Source of the DNA: Ornithodoros turicata
Lineage: Eukaryota > Arthropoda > Arachnida > Ixodida > Argasidae
Length of the DNA: 64,000 bases
NCBI RefSeq assembly: GCF_037126465.1
Contig: NW_026999355.1
Span: 1,426,001-1,490,000, forward strand
Direction of reading: 5' to 3'
The notes under the pieces were generated by a model that saw only the letters and a list, made by a program, of their open reading frames with translations, made no database searches and was not told the DNA's origin. This document shows, in pieces, positions 1 to 11,352 of this stretch. Each line of letters starts with the position of its first letter. Positions within the stretch are counted from its first letter, which is position 1. A program made the position numbers and the translations under genes.

Positions 1-203
1 CAATTAATCCACAATCATATATCTTGTATAGTATGTGTGAGTATATGCACAACTTTTTAATCTATATCTTTAGAAAAATGCAAGAAATATCGTGCTTTTC
101 CTATCCAGTCATACAAACGGACAACTGTGTTGACAAAATATTTATTTATTTTGTACCGCACTCCAATCGGTTGCTCGTCAAAGACGCCTTTTCTTCTTCT
201 GTT

Positions 204-914
204 TCACTCGATCTTTAGGGGACAGCCATCCGGTTCGTACATGATACGACAGCATTCATTCCGGAGGTAAACTAAGACGTGCAGCAGATGAAGAGCTTGA
301 AGAATATCTATGCCCGCGATGTCTCTGTAGCCGTATCTCTTTAGGACTTCGCGTGATATCATGAATAGGTTCGCATCTCCTTTTTCTAGCTCAATTTCGT
401 GGTATACTCGTAGGATCTCGTCCATGGCATCGTCTACCCTGTCGATGGTGGTGAATCGTTTCCCGATGAAAGCTTCATAGAGACCCCGCGGTACTGCTAA
501 ACACTGTATTCACAACACTTTAGCGAGGATGTTTTCTAACGTGGAGACAACACGTTCATTTCCCTCGATGACGGTAATGTCCAAGCTCGTGTGGTTCTTT
601 TTCCAGTAGTCGCGCACCACGGGGATGGAAAACCCGGCATTTATGATTGTCTCGTCGATGGGTTCTCCGTTTCTATATCGCTCCAGCAGTTGCAACTTGT
701 ATCTCACAAACTGTCTTATTTTATGAGTACTCCGCACGGGAATAGCTCTCAAAATGTCACTAAAATCACTCTCTTCTCCGTGTCCATTTAAAAAGTTGTG
801 TAGGCATTGTAAATCTGCCAGCATGCGTTTGCATACGAACTGATCCATCTCACACGACACACTGAGGCTTCGCAGTTTCGCGGTTGTCAAGTCGCTGCTC
901 ATCACTTTTCTCAT
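204..914 (-). pseudogene. Unrecognised 237-codon reading frame with one internal stop
   Basis: An ATG at 914 opens a 134-codon frame that ends in TGA at 510-512. The same frame then continues without interruption to a stop at 204-206, so this looks like one protein of about 235 residues broken by a single nonsense codon. The composition is protein-like and mostly helical: a basic-aromatic stretch (RQFVRYKLQLLERYRNGE) near residues 70-87, and a leucine- and histidine-rich C-terminal stretch (ILQALHLLHVLVYL). I see no signal peptide, zinc ligands or catalytic motif. I do not recognise the family. It could be a degraded host exon, a transposon ORF or an old viral insertion; nothing here decides between these. 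No splice donor is obvious at the TGA. Confidence 0.4.
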
Positions 915-982
915 GTCGGAGGATCATCCTTGACTCTCTTCAGTGTTTCTTACAAATCTGCACCATCATACGACCACAAAAG

Positions 983-1208
983 CCAGAACTTGTTTGAGCA
1001 CGCTGAAACAAGTTATGATATGGTACGCGCGTTGGAGCGGGACTTGTTTGATCGCGCAGAACAGTTTACGTTGTTGCCTGATGCGCTGGAAACACCCGCC
1101 TGGGAACCCAAAACTACTTCTTTTACTAATAGCCAGAACTTGTTTGAGCACGCGCACGCACCGTGATGCGTGAAACGGTTTTCTTCTTTCCGTTTGATCG
1201 CGCAGAAC
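983..1208 (+). repeat. Imperfect repeats of an ~18-bp motif (CTTGTTTGAgCaCGC type)
   Basis: The motif AACTTGTTTGAGCACGC occurs near 987 and again near 1137. A diverged form, TTGTTTGATCGCGCAGAA, lies near 1046, with a partial copy at about 1191. In an open frame starting with a non-ATG codon at 930 these read as LFEHAE, LFDRAE and LFEHAH. Because no ATG opens that frame, I treat this as a repeat rather than a gene. Confidence 0.5.
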
Positions 1209-1679
1209 GTTTGGGATATGATATAAAATTACTTTAAAATAGCGTGGCGCTCTCCACAAACTATACTCGCTTAGTCGATGAGTACGTGCTATATAATCCT
1301 TCTCCTTATCACCTATCTATATAGCGTCTCCATCACACAACACAGAATTTTCCCTCCTAAAAACAGGAAATACTGCCGAATGAACTGAAAACTTTCCTCA
1401 TCTTCCTCGTTGTGCGCTTAACCCAGAGTCGACCGACGGACGGAACTCAAATGCGCCCTTGGAGGGTGGTGCGATTTTGTTTACACAATCGTGCCCGTGA
1501 TGCGCGCCCGTTAGCTGCGAGGGACATTTGGAACCTCCTGGAAACTGCATAAGCGAACCCTTTGTTCTCGGTGCTTGTTTCGGCAATGAGCAGGTGGACT
1601 CATAGGGATATTTTTTTTCCTTCTCATAGCGTGATGTGATCACTGGTTTTAATACGTGCGGCCTCGGAAAACATGATTT

Positions 1680-1865
1680 ACGAGGTGACCCAGTTTCTCG
1701 TTACATCACCTTGACGCAACATTTTTTTCCGCTAGGGTCCGCCGCAGAGTTTGGCCATGAAGTGCGTTTTGATATAAAACAGATGGCTCATCTTCAAGGT
1801 GACCCAATTTCTCGGGCTTGCAACCTTGCGGAAACGAGCGAGCACTGATATAAAAGAGATGGTCC
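1680..1865 (+). repeat. Two diverged direct repeats ending in TGATATAAAA
   Basis: AGGTGACCCA(G/A)TTTCTCG occurs at about 1682 and 1797. Each copy is followed by GCAACxTTTCCG-like sequence and then, about 50-80 bp later, by GATATAAAA (near 1768 and 1847). A third GATATAAAA lies near 1218. The A/T-rich motif resembles a TATA element, but no coding region follows it. Confidence 0.4.
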
Positions 1866-1916
1866 CAACCGGAGGGTTATATTATGCGCCTGTGTTTCGG
1901 CTATCAAGTTTTCCGT

Positions 1917-2960
1917 GCGGCTGGCACGGTAAGTGGTGAACCAGGAAGGTGCGCGCGGCATTTTGGTGTGTCGGCGCATGTTGAGCCTGTGTGCGCGGGC
2001 GGGCTAAAATCGTGTGAGCTGTCCACGCGGCCGTGTTTCCCTACCCTGCTGTAGCGCGTCGCGCGACAAGAGTCTACGTGCGTAATACCGGTGTGATGAG
2101 GTAAGCCCTTTCTTTTGATGAGATGAACTTGTTCATAGTGCGACGATCTTAATATTGCTGCTTCCAGTATAGAGAAGGAACGCGGAGGTGCACGGGGTGT
2201 TCTGGGAGAGAGCAATCTGAAATTGTGTTTCTTCATACTCAGTTTTGGGTTGAGTGTCCGTTTTTAACATTGAGTGCGTGCGAAGCTTCACTGCATAGCA
2301 TTGTTTAATAAGCGTCAGTCACGACATAGCATCACTGTGCTTGATTTAGTTAATTTCTTATGTTGAAGTCTAAAACCGCAATATACGCGGACATGGGCAG
2401 GCTAAAGTCGCGTGAGCTGCCCGCATGTTTCAGATATTGCTGCATGCCGTCAGCGAAGGTGAGCACATTTTTTTCCGAGATGAACCTGTTCATAATGCGA
2501 CTATCCTAATATTTCTAATGGTGCTTCCAGTTGTGCTCTGCGTGCGCTGGCTATGTTTGCACGTAATGTTCTGGGAGAGCAATTGTGTTTCTTCATACTC
2601 AGCTTGGGTTGAGTCTGCCTTTTAAGATTGAGTGCGATCATCCTATATTTATATTTCTTCAGTAGTGCTCGTGCGAACGCGGAGGTGTGTCGCGTGAAAT
2701 ACACGCCGGCTACGTTTGCGACGTGATGTAGATTTGTAAACCTGGAAGGCGCGCGATAGTTTGGCGTGTCGGGCGCATGTTGAGCTCGTGCGTCGCGCAG
2801 ATTACGCATTCAAAATTGTATTGTGTGTGTGTGTGTATTCATAGCTACGCGATAACGGTGTGTGCATGCCTCTCAGGTGAAAAATTGCAATATACGCCGA
2901 TATGGGCAGGCTAAAATCGCGTGAGCTGTCCACGCGTTTCAGTTTCGCGTGTTGAATGCG
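1917..2960 (+). repeat. Three diverged copies of a ~0.4-0.5 kb unit
   Basis: The anchor GGCTAAAATCGTGTGAGCTG at about 2002 recurs at about 2401 and 2909 in diverged form. TTCTTCATACTCAG plus a GGGTTGAGT box occurs near 2230 and 2590. ATGTTGAGC preceded by a TTGGTGTGTCGG-like box occurs near 1963 and 2762. Spacing between copies is roughly 400 and 510 bp. No coding potential was recognised. Confidence 0.7.
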
Positions 2961-3306
2961 CGCTGTCTAAAATAAAAACAGGCCTAAGCTCTATGGGGTT
3001 TGTTGATCATACAAGCTGTTTTTCCCTCAAACCAGCTTCTCTGCACAGCATCAACTATCGTTGTTTTCTCGATCATGTGCTTCTTCTTGCTTATTTCGAA
3101 CGCGTGCTGGCTTCCCTGATTAGCATCACGACGAGTTTTTTGCACATTGAAATGTTTTGTTTTGTTTATGTTCTGTCACAAAATTCGTTCTCAAGAATGA
3201 ACGCGCCCCCTTGCATCATTAGCCATTCTGCTTGATTGAAACAATTTTTAGATTGAACTGCAAAGCACACACATCCTAAACGACACTAAGCTTGTTCTCA
3301 GGGGGT

Positions 3307-3895
3307 GGGCTTGACCTAACGCATGCATGCAACCGGGGGAAGCCAACTTTACTCGTGTAGAGTGTGTTTTGAGATGTGTACCCTGAAAAACAAAATTTTT
3401 CCCATTTCCAACTGTGGCCATGTGAATAGCGGGAGGCGGCGGCATGTAAGCTGTTAAGAACGCTAGCTCTCTAGAACCAGTTGGATAGAAATGAGTCACC
3501 AATGCAATGGCAGCTGCAGACAAGCGACGCCATCTCTTGTCTGTGTAGGGCAGAGCATGTGAAAAAGTTTCATTGTGAACCAGTGAGCAGCCAGATGGGA
3601 CGGGCTTCACCTAACGCAGGCATGCAACCGGGGGAAGCCAACTTTACTTGTGTGGAGCGTGTTTTGAGATGTGTACCCTGAAAATGTTTTTTTTTTCTTT
3701 TTCAACTGCGTCTATGTGAACAGGCGGTGGCATGTAAGCTGTTCAGAACGCTGGCTCTCTAGAACCACTTGGATAGAAATGAGTCACCAATGCAATGGCA
3801 GCTGTCCATCTTTGCAAAGACAAGTGGTGCCATCTCTTGTCAGTGTAGGGCAGAGCATGTGAAAAAGTTTCATTGTGAACCAGTGAGCAGCCGCG
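3307..3895 (+). repeat. 295-bp tandem duplication
   Basis: GGGCTTGACCTAACGCATGC begins at 3307 and its near copy GGGCTTCACCTAACGCAGGC begins at 3602. The two units stay alignable to GAACCAGTGAGCAGCC at their ends. They differ by point changes and by a small insertion (CCATCTTTGCAAAG) near 3807 in copy 2. Both end just before the CCAAT array. Confidence 0.85.
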
Positions 3896-4064
3896 GATGG
3901 AGGCATGGGCAGTTGGAGCCTGTTAGGGAGCTCTAGACATAAGTGACCAATGCGAGGCTTGTAGTCAGATGGGCCAATGAGCACTTGCAGTTAGATGAGC
4001 CATATGGTGTCTATCGAGGGAGCTGAGTGACCAATGAGCGCAAGAGATGACCGGGATCGCTCTG

Positions 4065-4145
4065 ACGCAGCTGAACCAACCCACAGGCTGTTGTACCAAA
4101 TAAAGTTTGCAATCAACAATTGTCGTGTGTCTTGTCTGAAGCTGC
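4065..4145 (+). repeat. Copy 1 of an AATAAA-containing duplicated segment (copy 2 at 4975-5070)
   Basis: GCTGTTGTACCAAATAAAG followed by TCAACAATTGTCGTGTGT occurs near 4087 and again near 5021, about 0.93 kb apart. Each is preceded by CTGAYGCAGCTGAACC and followed by TGAAGCTGCT and a CCAATCAC box. The AATAAA plus downstream GT-rich stretch resembles a polyadenylation signal. Confidence 0.6.
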
Positions 4146-5299
4146 TGCATTGTGGTTTAGGAGCGACAGGCTAGCCAATCACTGTTCAGTAGGCTTAACG
4201 TGGACCAATCAGGGCCAGACACCGGTAGGCTTTGGTGTGAAGGGACAATCAGTAGGCTTAGCGTGGTTCAGCTTAGAAGTTCAGCTTAGAAGTCAGTAGG
4301 CTTAGAATGGACCAATCAGCATGAAGTAGGCAGAGCTGGTGAAGAGTTGCGCCATCTGGTGTCAGTGGACTTAGAACGAGGGCCAATTGGTAGCGGCCAA
4401 TCAGAGCGCTGGTAGAGTGATCAGTAGGCTTAGCGTGGACTGGCTTAGAAATCAGTAGGCTTAAAATGGACCAATCAATGCGAAGTGGGTGGAGCCATTA
4501 AAGAGTTGCGCCACGAAGTAAGTAGCATCAGGGCCAGCCACAGCCGTGCCCTATGACGCGGCTGGGCCAATAGCATAATTTCTATTAAATGTGTAGGGAA
4601 CCTTCTTCGGCGCCGTCAGAGCATGCGCGTTGTGAACCAATGGGTGGAGGCACGGGCCAATAGCCGTTGGAGCCTACCAACCCCACGCTAAAGTTATCTT
4701 ATGGTAAAAGTTCCACAGTTAAATTTATCTCGTCTAGAGATGAGTGTGAGTGACCGTGTGTGAGTGGCTTGCGGTTCAATGGATCAATAGCAGTGACCAC
4801 TTGCTGTTAGATGGACCCATCGGAGTTGGAGCCTATGAGGGAGCTGTGACCAATTAGAACCAATAAGGAGCTGGGTGAGCGGCCACGTGCAGTCAGATGA
4901 ACCAATAACAGTTGGAATCTACCGAGGGAGCTGAGTGAGCGTGAGAGATGTTCACGTAGACCAATGGTCTCTCTGATGCAGCTGAACCTATACCCACAGC
5001 TGAACCAAGAGGCTGTTGTACCAAATAAAGGTTGAAATCAACAATTGTCGTGTGTGTCTTATCTGAAGCTGCTTAGGAGCGACAGGTAAGCCAATCACCG
5101 TTCAGTAAGCTTAGCATGGACCAATCAGGGCCAGCCATCGGTAGGCTTAGAATGGGCCAATCAGCGTGAAGTGGGCGGAGCCAGTAAAGTCCGGTGTCAG
5201 TGGGCTTAGAACGGGCCAATCGGCAGGCTTACATTGGAAGGGTGATCAGTAGGCTTAGACGTCTGAATCAGACCAATCAGCATGAAGTGGGTGCACACC

Positions 5300-5730
5300 A
5301 CAAGGTAAGTTTGAACATCTTAGATAAAGCCGTAGTGGAGTCGCTGCCATCTGGCGGGCGCCGGTGAAGGCTATGCCACCCGCTAGCCCGGGGCACGGGT
5401 AAGTTTGAACATCTGAGATAAAGCCGCAGCGGGGCCGCTGCCGTCTGGTGGCACGAGGTAAGTTTGGATGTATGAGATAGAGACATTGGGTTAGAACCAT
5501 CTGAAGCCGCCGCCGCCGCGCACCGTCTGGTGGCGGGCCAATCGGTATAAGTTTGAACATCTGAGATAGGGCCGCAACGGGCCGTCTGGTGGGTGCCGGT
5601 GAAGGCAGTGGCGGCGGCCAATCAGATGGGGGGGGGCTGGGAGAGTGCGCCGACCGGCTTAGAATGGACCAATCAGATGGGTAAGTTTGGACATCTGAGA
5701 TAGGGCCGCAGCGGGGTCGCTGCCGCCGCG
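5300..5730 (+). repeat. Five copies of a GGTAAGTTTGAACATCTGAG unit
   Basis: The unit starts near 5302, 5398, 5457, 5545 (here TATAAGT) and 5679. It runs from GGTAAGTTTGAACATCTGAG through GCCGCAGCGGG and GTCTGGTGG. Four of the five start with GGTAAGT, the metazoan 5' splice-site consensus. This subarray is interleaved with the CCAAT units. Confidence 0.75.
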
Positions 5731-6176
5731 CCTGGACCAATCAGCGGTCGCGCCGGCCAATCAGCGTGAAGCCGGGGGGCGGGGTGGAGTCAAGTAATGA
5801 ACATAAACGGGCGGGGGCGGAGCTATGGTGAACCAATCAACGCGCGATCAGTAGCGGTGGCCAATCAACGGGGGCGCGGAGCCAAGTAATTAGCATGAAG
5901 GGGTGGAGCTACGGTAAACCAATCAATGCTCAGTCAAGGCTTAGCATGAGCCAATCAGCGTGTGAAGTGGGGGCGGAGCCAATTAATTAGCATGAAGGAG
6001 CTACGGTCAACCAATCAAAGATCAGTAGGCTTAGCATGGGCCAATCAACGTGTGAAGTGGGCGGAGCTAATGGCGGCCAATCAGATGGCTTTGGATTTGG
6101 CTTGTGTTGGCTTAGAACTGGATTGTGTTGGCTTAGAATCGGCCATCTTGGATTAGAAAAAAGAGGCCGTTATAGC

Positions 6177-6229
6177 GCTCGGTTCTTGTGCCGCTCGGTT
6201 CTTATGCCGCTCGGTTCTTATGCCGCTCC
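6177..6229 (+). repeat. 16-bp tandem repeat, three copies
   Basis: GCTCGGTTCTTRTGCC is repeated at 6177, 6193 and 6209, followed by a partial fourth copy (GCTCC). Unit 1 has G where units 2 and 3 have A. Confidence 0.9.
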
Positions 6230-6239
6230 AAAATTATAC

Positions 6240-7190
6240 AGTCTATGTCTATACTACTACCATGCATCACCCTGAGAGCTATAAATCATCCTAAATACAG
6301 ATACTTAATTATTTTAAATGCGATAGACCAGCTGTGCGAAGAGGTAGCTCCAGTTAGGATCTTGGTACTTGAAGCCTGTGGCATTTTCTGTGGGAAAGGC
6401 TTGCCAGACCCTCTTCATTGCACAGGCTGGGATGACCATGCTCTTGTTTTTCCCAAGCTTGTGCCATACTCACCTTGCAAACTGGCGATACGCAGTGTAT
6501 CTGCATCGTCTACACAGATGTACATAAAATATAGTTTAGGCAAATAGGTAACCGGTTACAGTACAGTGTGTATGTGTAGTGTCATTTCTACATGTACCTG
6601 AGAGCAACTGCGGTTTACCTGCCCACACCCTGTACATTACTACACATGCTGTGTTCTTTTAGAACCCAACATTGTTTTACTTTTCACTGAGTCGGCAATC
6701 AAGAACACTCAATATCGCTAAAAACGTACGCTAAAACCTTATGCACAGGGCAATACATAAAAACGTGACTCAGGACACAGCACACTGACAATTACAAAAT
6801 TGCCTATATTGGTTTTCTCCAGTTCAGAGTTGTGTACTGTATAGTCTTTTTATGTGCTGCGCCCTGTACTGGAGTTTTTAACGACTTTAATGCAGGACCA
6901 AACCAGTTTTGGGCGCTCAAATTTTAACATTATTCGACAAGGACACATGTTCGACAGGACAGTCATATTGAAGCATAGAAGTTAGAAATCTTCGTGGGTT
7001 GTAGCACCCATACTGGAGTCATTCGGCAGTGTTTTCGAGCTCCTTGAAGCACAAGCATTCGATCTCCTTCGGCATTATGACACACCAGCCACACCGGCAC
7101 CATGAACAGCAAGTGCGCATTAAATATCAGAACACGAAATTTCATAGAACGTTTACATGTTCGATCATAGTGTGCGTTAAAAGCTCATCG
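6240..7190. other. No recognisable feature
   Basis: Ordinary mixed-composition sequence. The short open frames here (119 codons at 6188-6547 plus, 60 codons at 6963-7145 minus) lack recognisable motifs and are not supported as genes. Confidence 0.5.
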
Positions 7191-7195
7191 CTTAC

Positions 7196-7405
7196 CTGTC
7201 TGTCGAAGACAGGCGACTCATGCTGTTTGCTTCATCTTTGACCGATTGTCGTAGAGCTCTAACTTCGTCTCGCATTCGTGGCATCGGCGACGTTTCGAAA
7301 GCCTACCGAGCTGTTCAGCATGCAGAATTTTCTTCTCGATCGCAGAAAGGTGAGAAAGAAGTTCCGGGTTCGAAGTCTCCGCATTTCTTCCTTCGACGTC
7401 CATAT
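7196..7405 (-). other. Candidate host exon with a strong splice donor
   Basis: On the minus strand an ATG near 7405 opens a frame of about 62 codons. It encodes a charged, coiled-coil-like stretch followed by KRRRCHECETKLELYD, which contains a CxxC pair, and ends in TGA at 7218-7220. A consensus donor (CAG, then GTAAGC) lies 22 bp after that stop, with the exon ending at 7196. A stop just before a donor suggests a leader exon with an upstream ORF, or that the frame is not the coding one. The product is not recognised. Confidence 0.3.
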
Positions 7406-7725
7406 TGAAGATCGCCTTCCGGACGGATGCCGGCGCTCTCACAAACTCACTAACAACAGAACTTCCGGTCCAGGCGCCCAATGAAACGTGGACCTCGTGC
7501 TTTTGTCACGCACACGAAAATTGGCGGATGTCCACTACAAAGAGGCTTGATTTTGACCCCGATTGCGCGAGTTGATGAGGAAAAGCGAAGCCGGTATTCA
7601 GCTCCCCGTTTGGCAAACTTTGTCACCGCGCACAGCCAAAATATTTCGCGTGTGGCTTGGAGGCATATTATACCTTCGTAAAAGATGCAAACGAAACATT
7701 TGTCGAACTTCTGGTCAGAGTCCTT

Positions 7726-10077
7726 TTAATGATATTCATTCTTACAAAGCGCACGCTAATAAACTGAGAAAAAGACACCCATTTCTTCCACCAGATAATT
7801 CTTGCCATAATGCCACATACACAGCCACATTACCCTGGCGTAAAGAAAGCACAGGACAAGGATACACAAATTCCCTTAAGTGAGCAGGGAAAGGGCTTAA
7901 GACCTGAGGAATAATAGCAGAGTCACCGCACATCGCTACGCGGCTAACACAAAACGACAACAAGATACTAGCGGTGGGTAAAATTGCAACACTGCTAAAC
8001 AAGTTCAGACATGCCACGATGACGTCACAAATCAAGAAAAAAAAGCACGCACGTACAGACATCAACTCAAGAATGCACAAGGAGACGTGCTTTATAGGAA
8101 TTTCTATTCCGTGCTCAGATGCCAGCATTTCTGCACAAATACCTATAAATGCAAACAGCTTACTCCATCAACACATCGAGCAAAGTGAATACTGACACTC
8201 AACGACATATAACAAAAAACAAACAAATTCTATTCTCATGAACTCTCCTTTGCCAAGCGGCCTTCTTCTGCTCTACCTGGATGCAGACTGTTTCCCCCTC
8301 ATCTACATTCTGAGTAAAGTCAGTGAAAAAAAGAACCGCGAAAAATTACACGCATTTGTGCTCCAATAGCTGTAACTGCAAGAAACCGTAGCGCACACTA
8401 GTAAACTGAGAAAAAGACATCCATTTCTGCCACCAGATAATTCTTGCATAATGCCACATTCACAGCCGCATTGCCCTTGCGTAAAGAAGGCACAGGACAT
8501 GGATATACAAATTTCCTTAAGTGAGCAGGGAAAAGGCTTAAGTCGAACCGCTGAGGAATAATCGGAGAATCACCACTTATCGCTACGAAACCCAACAGCT
8601 AGCACAACATGACACCAACAAGATACTAGCGGCGGTTAAACTGCAACACTGCTCAACAAGTCCATACATGCCATGATGACGTCACAAATCAGGAAAAAAG
8701 CACACACACACACACACACACTGCACGCACTTGTGCTCCAATAGCTGTAGCCATAGCGCACGCTAATGAACGAGAAAAAGACACTCATTTCTGCTATCAG
8801 AAAATTATTGCATAATGCGATACATACAGCTGCGTTGTCCCTGCGTAAAGAAAGCGCAGGCCAAGCGTCTACACAAAACGAACAGGGAAAATCGCTTCTA
8901 CTGGGCGTTACCGCACATCGCTACGAAGCTCATCGGCTAACACAAAACGACAACAACAAAATATTAGCGAAGGGTAAAAATTGCAGCAAGAAAGACACTA
9001 CTGAATAAGTCTGGACATCGAATGCGAAAACACAGGTGATCGGGGAAAAGGCCTAAGCCTGCGGCGGATCATCATAGAGCATACACAAGTTCATTTTTCT
9101 ATTTCGTGTAAACTAAACGCGGTTTGCTCGGAAAACGACGTAAAAATTTTCTTAGGGAGCAGAGAACTATAGGAATTTCTACTCCGTGCTCAGATACCAG
9201 CATTTCTGCTCAAAAACCCATAACTGCAAGATTAAGCGAGGCTTACTTCGTCAGCATATCGAGCACCCAACAAAATCAAACAAACAACCTCACTTCCACT
9301 GATAGAACACTATTCAGCTTTTACCAGGAGGCTTTCTTCTGCGTAAAAGTAGAGAAAATAAGTAAAGAGCAGCGAAAAATTACACGCACTTTTGCTCGCA
9401 TAGCTGTAAGAGAAAAAAAATAAAATAACGAGGCACACGCTAATAAACTGTCACAAAGACACCCATTTCTGCTATCAGATAATTGTTGCATAATGCTAAA
9501 TACTGAATTGCATTGTCCCTGCGTGAAAAAAGCACAGAAAAAGGACACACAATTTATCTTAAGCGAGCAGGGAAAGTCACTTCTACTCGGACAGCTTATT
9601 ACCATAAAGTCCGAATTTTTGCAAGGAAAACAAAGCCTGAACAGCGCTACCAACGTCATAGACACCAACCAAACAACAACAGGACCGGCGTCGGGCACTC
9701 ATAAAATACCCTGCCCAAAACAAAGACTTCACCAGGTTCGCGAGGCAATTCCATTAAAAACGCTCGTCCTATCCTACAGATAGCAATGCAAACGCGACTA
9801 CCCTTATTTTTTAAACCACTATTTCACGCAATAGTACATAAATGTATCACTCGTGTCACACGAAAAGGCAAACACATAGCACTTACTTGTCACGTGGGGT
9901 CCCTGGTTCAGAAAAGCGCGCGCGCACACACACAGACACACACTCACGTTTTCACACTCACAAACACAAAGTCAATTTTCACAGCCATATAAATCCATAT
10001 TATTCCTCAGGTCAATAATTATCCTACCATCGTCAAAAGAAGGCACACACATGTATGCCAACGCAAAACAATAGGTT
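7726..10077 (+). repeat. Left inverted arm built of four tandem subrepeats
   Basis: Subrepeats start near 7755, 8398, 8764 and 9435, each with a CGCTAATAAACTGAGAAAAA-like box, then CCCATTTCTGC and AGATAATT, CATAATGC and GCGTAAAGAAAGCACAGG. The inner end, near ACGCAAAACAATAGGTT, matches the start of the right arm. The open frames here are arm sequence, not genes: the same 125-codon frame occurs in both arms (9321-9698 minus, 15229-15609 plus). Confidence 0.85.
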
Positions 10078-10159
10078 CTTGTTCCGGAAGTGATAGGATA
10101 TCACTCGGCCGGCGCGAACCAAAAAAAGAAAGGAATGCATGTTCGCTATGCATCCACGA

Positions 10160-10395
10160 AGAAAACGGCGCTTGTGGCCCCTCATCCAACGTGCCATCTG
10201 ATCCACCGTGCCGCCTCATCCAATTTCGTGCCACCTCATCCACCATGTCATGTCATCCATCGTGTCGTTTTGTCCATCGAGCTGCCTGATTCATTCTGAG
10301 CTGATTAGAACACACATGCCAGGTCATCCAACGTGCCGCCTCATCCACCGTGCAAGGTCATCCATCGTGCCATGTCATCCATCGGGCTTGGTCAT
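10160..10395 (+). repeat. CATCCACCGTGCC minisatellite, left block
   Basis: About a dozen degenerate ~16-17-bp units of the form TCATCCACCGTGCCGCC. A second block in the same orientation lies at 14013-14165, so the two blocks bracket the MULE transposase. Confidence 0.8.
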
Positions 10396-11352
10396 TCACT
10401 GATCACGTTTATTTACTCTGCTGTCTTTATTATTATTTTAGTCCATAAGAAATTTGAAATGCCGGGGGCTGGCGCTTGGAGTGAGATTGTGAGAGTGGAT
10501 ATGAAATCGTCATTGCATTAAAAATAACATAGGGCTCAGGACTTTATTGATATTGAACACAGCCCTTGATCATCCTGGAGATTTCAAGTAAAGTCAGTGC
10601 ATAGAACAACAACAAGTAAGTCGTGACTATGACGTAGGGTGATTCAGTGCAGAGATATGACTGTGGAACAAGGCAGAAAATTATTAAGCCCACGCAACAT
10701 TAATGCGCCGCATATATTTTATGGCTGGGAGGCCATTAGCAACGCCTTTTGATGAATATTTGTCGCTGTTCGGGTATGAAGTTGGAAAATAAATGTGTGG
10801 ACCTCGGAAACAAGGACGAAAGAGATGCGGGAAAACCCTTCGTTGCCACATTTCAGAGGGAGGATATCGGAGGTTACCGGGCCAGTCCATCTGTTCTGAA
10901 AAAAACACCGGGAGGAGTTTGTCGGATAAATCGGAAAAGTCGAATTCCTATGTTAAGAAAAAAAAAAGGGGGGGTATTTCAATAAAACAAGTCGATTTAT
11001 TGCCTGCATACAATGTGCAGTTCTTTTTATGTAAGCAGTTTTTTTCTAACAAAATAGCACTTCGTCTTGCAAATAGCATAACGCAGGGCACCATATTGAA
11101 ATTAAACGACGACGCGCCACAGTCTTTCGCCTGGGACATCGGCCCCTCAAGGAAACAACAGAAGGGGTTTCTCCTAGAAGTATTGCCTGGAGAGATTCCG
11201 GAAAATGAAATGGGTCAACCGGTGTACCGATCCCAGAACAATGGCACGACCTTGGTGACGCACACAATGACCTCTTGGAAAGGTTGAGCGGCATCTGCAG
11301 TCCACTCTGCTGTTAGTGTTCTGTTGGTCCACACGTCAGCCGTTTCGTGGCT

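Larger units (their letters stand above)
3930..6130 (+). repeat. CCAAT-box-rich minisatellite-like array with GC boxes
   Basis: I count about 34 CCAAT pentamers on the plus strand in 2.2 kb, most as RRCCAATCAG, which matches the known NF-Y consensus. Many are embedded in a longer degenerate unit, (CAGTAGGCTTAG)(CATGGRCCAATCAG)(CGTGAAGTGGGCGGAGCC). The GGGCGGAGC part resembles an Sp1-type GC box and recurs near 5171, 5805, 5970 and 6057. Units are diverged and irregularly spaced, unlike a simple satellite. No long reading frame here is convincing; the 161-codon minus frame at 5255-5740 simply reads the GC-rich repeats. Confidence 0.8.

Noticed and set aside
5255..5740. 161-codon minus-strand open frame
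   Set aside because: It reads the GGTAAGT/GCCGC repeat units; repeated SDVQTYP peptides reflect the DNA repeat, not a protein.
3930..6130. CRISPR array
   Set aside because: Units are diverged, irregularly spaced and not separated by equal spacers; the genome is eukaryotic.
9321..9698. 125-codon frame conserved in both inverted arms (also 15229-15609)
   Set aside because: Identity is explained by arm duplication; no start context, motif or splice signals, and the plus-strand version differs only by a homopolymer change.
10793..11287. 164-codon frame upstream of the MULE transposase
   Set aside because: Low-complexity Lys-rich centre and no family motif; it is not in a plausible splice relation to the transposase.
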